Below, piece by piece: positions 62,355-64,000 of a DNA stretch of 64,000 nucleotides. A program made the position numbers and the translations under genes. Every line of letters begins with the position of its first letter. Position 1 is the stretch's first letter. The notes beneath the pieces are model-generated. The model worked only from the letters and a program-made list of their open reading frames with translations, ran no database searches and had not been told where the DNA came from. Source of the stretch: Salipiger bermudensis HTCC2601 (lineage in GTDB: Bacteria; Pseudomonadota; Alphaproteobacteria; Rhodobacterales; Rhodobacteraceae); assembly GCF_000153725.1 (NCBI RefSeq), contig NZ_DS022276.1, forward strand, positions 3,807,591 to 3,871,590, written 5' to 3'.

Positions 62355-62500
62355 CCGGTCCGGGCCCGTCGGGGCCCGGCAAACGCTCGGGGGGAGCGTT
62401 TGAGGCGTTTACGGGCGGAGCCTCCTGCCGGTCCGGGCCCTCTGGGCCTGGCAATCTCTCCGGGGGAGAGATTGAGGGGATCACGCGCGGAGCCCTGCCC
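62355..62500. repeat. Tandem duplicated double-hairpin element (2 x 73 nt)
   Basis: Two units, 62355-62427 and 62428-62500, each begin GCCGGTCCGGGCCC and end near GCGGAGCC. Each forms a first hairpin (CCGGGCCC against GGGCCCGG or GGGCCTGG) and a second hairpin. In unit 1 the second stem is AAACGCT/AGCGTTT; in unit 2 it is AATCTCT/AGAGATT. The bases differ but pairing is kept. It starts three bases after the prfC stop and may end its transcript. Confidence 0.85.
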
Positions 62501-62538
62501 GCCTCCACGCGCAACCTCCTCTCCACAGAACTTTCCGC

Positions 62539-62569
62539 TTGACCTGGAGCGCGCTCCACCCCCTAGCAA
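62539..62569 (+). promoter_or_regulatory. MerR-type promoter and operator
   Basis: TTGACC (-35) and TAGCAA (-10-like) are separated by a 19-bp spacer holding the perfect palindrome TGGAGCGCGCTCCA (62545-62558). A long spacer with a central GC-rich dyad is the hallmark of promoters that MerR-family activators bind and unwind. The MerR gene starts 32 bp downstream, so autoregulation is likely. Confidence 0.8.
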
Positions 62570-62600
62570 GGGAAGCGTCGAACGGAGAGGAGCCCGGATC

Positions 62601-63026
62601 ATGCGGATCGCCGAGTTCGCGCGGGCCACCGGTTTCCCGGTGGATACGCTGCGCTATTACGAAAAGATCGGTCTCATCGACCCGCCGCTGCGCGACAGCG
62701 CCGGGCACCGGGTCTATGGCGACGCCGAACTGCGCTGGGCGGAATTCCTGCACAGGCTCAGAACGACCGGCATGTCGATCTCCGAGATGCTGGCCTATGC
62801 GAGGGCACGGGCCGAGGGCGATGCCACCGCCCCCGAGCGCGCGGAGATGCTGCGCCAGCATCGGGCCGAGGTCGCTGCCCGCGTGGCAAACCTGCAGGAG
62901 TGCCTCTCCGTTCTCGACACCAAGATCGCCACCTACGAGGCGATGATGTCAGACGCGAAAGGACCTGACCATGCTGCACCAGACCACCGAGACCAGAGGG
63001 GAACGCGGCCGCAGGCTGCTGAATGA
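62601..63026 (+). CDS. MerR-family transcriptional regulator
   Basis: A 141-residue regulator. The winged helix-turn-helix is RIAEFARATGFPVDTLRYYE (about 2-21) with KIGLIDPPLRDSAGHRVYGD and RWAEFLHRLRTTGMSISEML. A coiled-coil dimerisation helix (about 80-120) follows. Only one cysteine is present (C100), so it is not a metal sensor of the CueR/ZntR kind; the AdhR/NmlR group, which senses aldehydes or thiol stress, is closer. GGAGAGG lies nine bases before ATG 62601. Its 3' end overlaps the next gene by 56 bp. Confidence 0.88.
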   Translation: MRIAEFARATGFPVDTLRYYEKIGLIDPPLRDSAGHRVYGDAELRWAEFLHRLRTTGMSISEMLAYARARAEGDATAPERAEMLRQHRAEVAARVANLQECLSVLDTKIATYEAMMSDAKGPDHAAPDHRDQRGTRPQAAE

Positions 63027-63372
63027 GATCGACGGCGCCGCCGGAAAGGCGGTGATCGCCGGCCTGCAGGACATTGCCCCGGACTTTGCCGAGCTGCTGT
63101 TCGAATTCCCCTTCGGCGACATCTACGCGCGGGACGGGCTGTCGCTGCGCGACCGCGAGATTGCCACCGTGGCGGCGCTTTCGGCGATGGGAACCGCCCC
63201 GAAGCAACTGGGCGTCCATGTGCATGGCGCGCTGAATGTCGGCGTGACACGCGAAGAGATCGTCGAGGTGATGATGCAGATGGCGGTCTATGCCGGTTTT
63301 CCCGCCGCGCTCAACGCGCTTGGTGTCGCCAAGGACGTGATTGCCGAGCGCGACGCCGAGAGCGGCGACTGA
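62971..63372 (+). CDS. Carboxymuconolactone decarboxylase-family protein
   Basis: A 133-residue CMD-fold protein (all-helical). The core segment GLSLRDREIATVAALSAMGT and LGVHVHGALNVGVTREEIVE matches the family of gamma-carboxymuconolactone decarboxylases and uncharacterised homologues. There is no C-x-x-C, so it is not an AhpD-type peroxidase. Start ATG 62971 is firmly set by AAAGGA about eight bases upstream. It overlaps the MerR gene by 56 bp, implying coupled expression under the MerR-type promoter, perhaps for an aldehyde or quinone stress response. Confidence 0.85.
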   Translation: MLHQTTETRGERGRRLLNEIDGAAGKAVIAGLQDIAPDFAELLFEFPFGDIYARDGLSLRDREIATVAALSAMGTAPKQLGVHVHGALNVGVTREEIVEVMMQMAVYAGFPAALNALGVAKDVIAERDAESGD

Positions 63373-63390
63373 CCGGCAGCGCACAAGACA

Positions 63391-63424
63391 ATCGCGGCGC
63401 GCCCGAGGCGCGCCGCGATCCGTT
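63391..63424 (+). terminator. Strong hairpin terminator after the CMD-family gene
   Basis: ATCGCGGCGCGCC and GGCGCGCCGCGAT form a perfect 13-bp stem with a 3-nt loop, followed by CCGTTTG. It sits between convergent genes and may also serve the OmpA gene on the other strand. Confidence 0.75.
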
Positions 63425-63456
63425 TGTCAGGGGCCGAATGGCCTGGCCGGGATGGC

Positions 63457-64000
63457 TCAGCTGCCCTGAAGCAGCGGCGTGATGCGGCGCACCGCGGCGC
63501 GGCGGTTGGCGCGTTCGGAGGTCTGGGTCTCGATCGCCAGATCACTCTCACCATAGCCCTGAAGCACCATGTTTTCCGGCGGCACGTCGAAATACTCGGT
63601 CAGCGCCAGCGCCACCGATTCCGCGCGACGATCCGAAAGCGCGAGGTTGTAGCCCCAGCCGCCGGTCGCATCGGTGTGGCCCTCGATCAGAAAGACCTCT
63701 CCCGGGTTGTCGGAGATCACCCGCTTCATCGCATTGCCGAGCGCGGCGAGCGCCTGCGCCTCCTGCGGGCGGATCGCCGCGGAGCCGGTCTCGAAGTTGA
63801 TCGAGTCGACGCTGATCTCGGGCACGAGATGGCGCACCGTGTCGATGTTGCGGATCTGGTTCAGAGAGAAGGTGCGGCCCACATCCGTGCCGTTCTCGGC
63901 CGCCAGCGCCGCCGCCAGCTCGGCCTCGTCGACCTCGCGGATGTTCATGCGGCGCGGGGTCTCCTGCGTTTGCGGCAGGTCGTTGACCACCACCTGCTGC
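63457..64000 (-). CDS. OmpA-family peptidoglycan-binding protein (5' partial)
   Basis: The C-terminal part of an OmpA-like protein. The frame is open to the window edge, so the true start is outside. Visible is the OmpA C-terminal domain: PEISVDSINFETGSAAI, VFLIEGHTDATGGWGYNLAL, SDRRAESVALALTEYF, LQGYGESDLAIETQTSERAN and RRAAVR. The Asp and Arg in GHTD and NRR bind diaminopimelate in peptidoglycan. It probably tethers the outer membrane to the cell wall. The N-terminal anchor or signal region cannot be judged. Confidence 0.9.
   Translation of the reverse strand, partial: QQVVVNDLPQTQETPRRMNIREVDEAELAAALAAENGTDVGRTFSLNQIRNIDTVRHLVPEISVDSINFETGSAAIRPQEAQALAALGNAMKRVISDNPGEVFLIEGHTDATGGWGYNLALSDRRAESVALALTEYFDVPPENMVLQGYGESDLAIETQTSERANRRAAVRRITPLLQGS

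Overview
The window is GC-rich, densely coded bacterial chromosome. Gene content and order point to an alphaproteobacterium of the Rhodobacteraceae/Roseobacter group. The evidence is the dusB-ntrB-ntrC-ntrY-ntrX-trkA-trkH-hfq-hflX block, an ispDF fusion, an NtrC without the sigma54-contact loop, an RNase E with a long insert in its S1 domain, a eukaryote-like NADP isocitrate dehydrogenase and a class I fructose-bisphosphate aldolase. I saw no rRNA, tRNA, CRISPR array, transposase or phage gene. Both window edges cut a gene: an aldehyde dehydrogenase on the left and an OmpA-family protein on the right.

Layout. 1-3.2 kb: aldehyde dehydrogenase, class III aminotransferase and a GT4 glycosyltransferase. 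3.4-6.7 kb: a valine/isobutyryl-CoA branch (acyl-CoA dehydrogenase, 3-hydroxyisobutyryl-CoA hydrolase, 3-hydroxyisobutyrate dehydrogenase) behind a perfect palindromic operator. 6.7-14.1 kb: Crp/Fnr regulator, FrnE-like oxidoreductase, Bcr/CflA transporter, chemoreceptor with a coupled small membrane protein, icd, a secreted protein and a YitT protein. 14.1-22.2 kb, minus strand: fba, a cytochrome P450 coupled to a membrane-anchored hydrolase, ccdA and rne. 22.2-28.2 kb: OsmC, a second hydroxyacid dehydrogenase, a penicillin-acylase/kinase pair and a FUSC-like membrane protein. 28.2-41 kb, minus strand: hflX-hfq, trkH-trkA, a transglutaminase-like lipoprotein, ntrXY, ntrCB and dusB. 41.1-46.2 kb, mostly plus strand: ispDF-pgpA-pncC, ratA (minus), hpt with a small membrane protein, and two c-type cytochromes. 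46.4-50 kb, minus strand: der-bamB-YfgM-like operon. 50.3-55.3 kb: RND efflux pair. 55.4-64 kb: AlkD-like protein, atypical SDR, Hint protein, MFS transporter, Rho-N protein, prfC, MerR regulator with a CMD-family gene, and OmpA.

The housekeeping layer (nitrogen sensing, K+ uptake, Hfq/RNase E RNA control, isoprenoid and phospholipid synthesis, outer-membrane assembly) is conventional. Translational coupling by 1-4 base overlaps is common: dusB/ntrB/ntrC, ntrY/ntrX, hfq/hflX, ispDF/pgpA/pncC, the efflux pair, acylase/kinase, hydrolase/P450 and small protein/chemoreceptor.

The less expected signals are mostly non-coding. Six intergenic elements share a modular hairpin architecture, and two of them form a 126-nt inverted repeat with one mismatch about 13.8 kb apart. 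A tandem 73-nt double-hairpin element sits after prfC, and its stems differ between copies but still pair. The most interesting protein signals are an RND permease with about 100 extra residues and two probable extra membrane segments, the P450/hydrolase pair, the acylase/kinase pair, an SDR without the Tyr-Lys active site, and a Hint domain with Ser in place of Cys.
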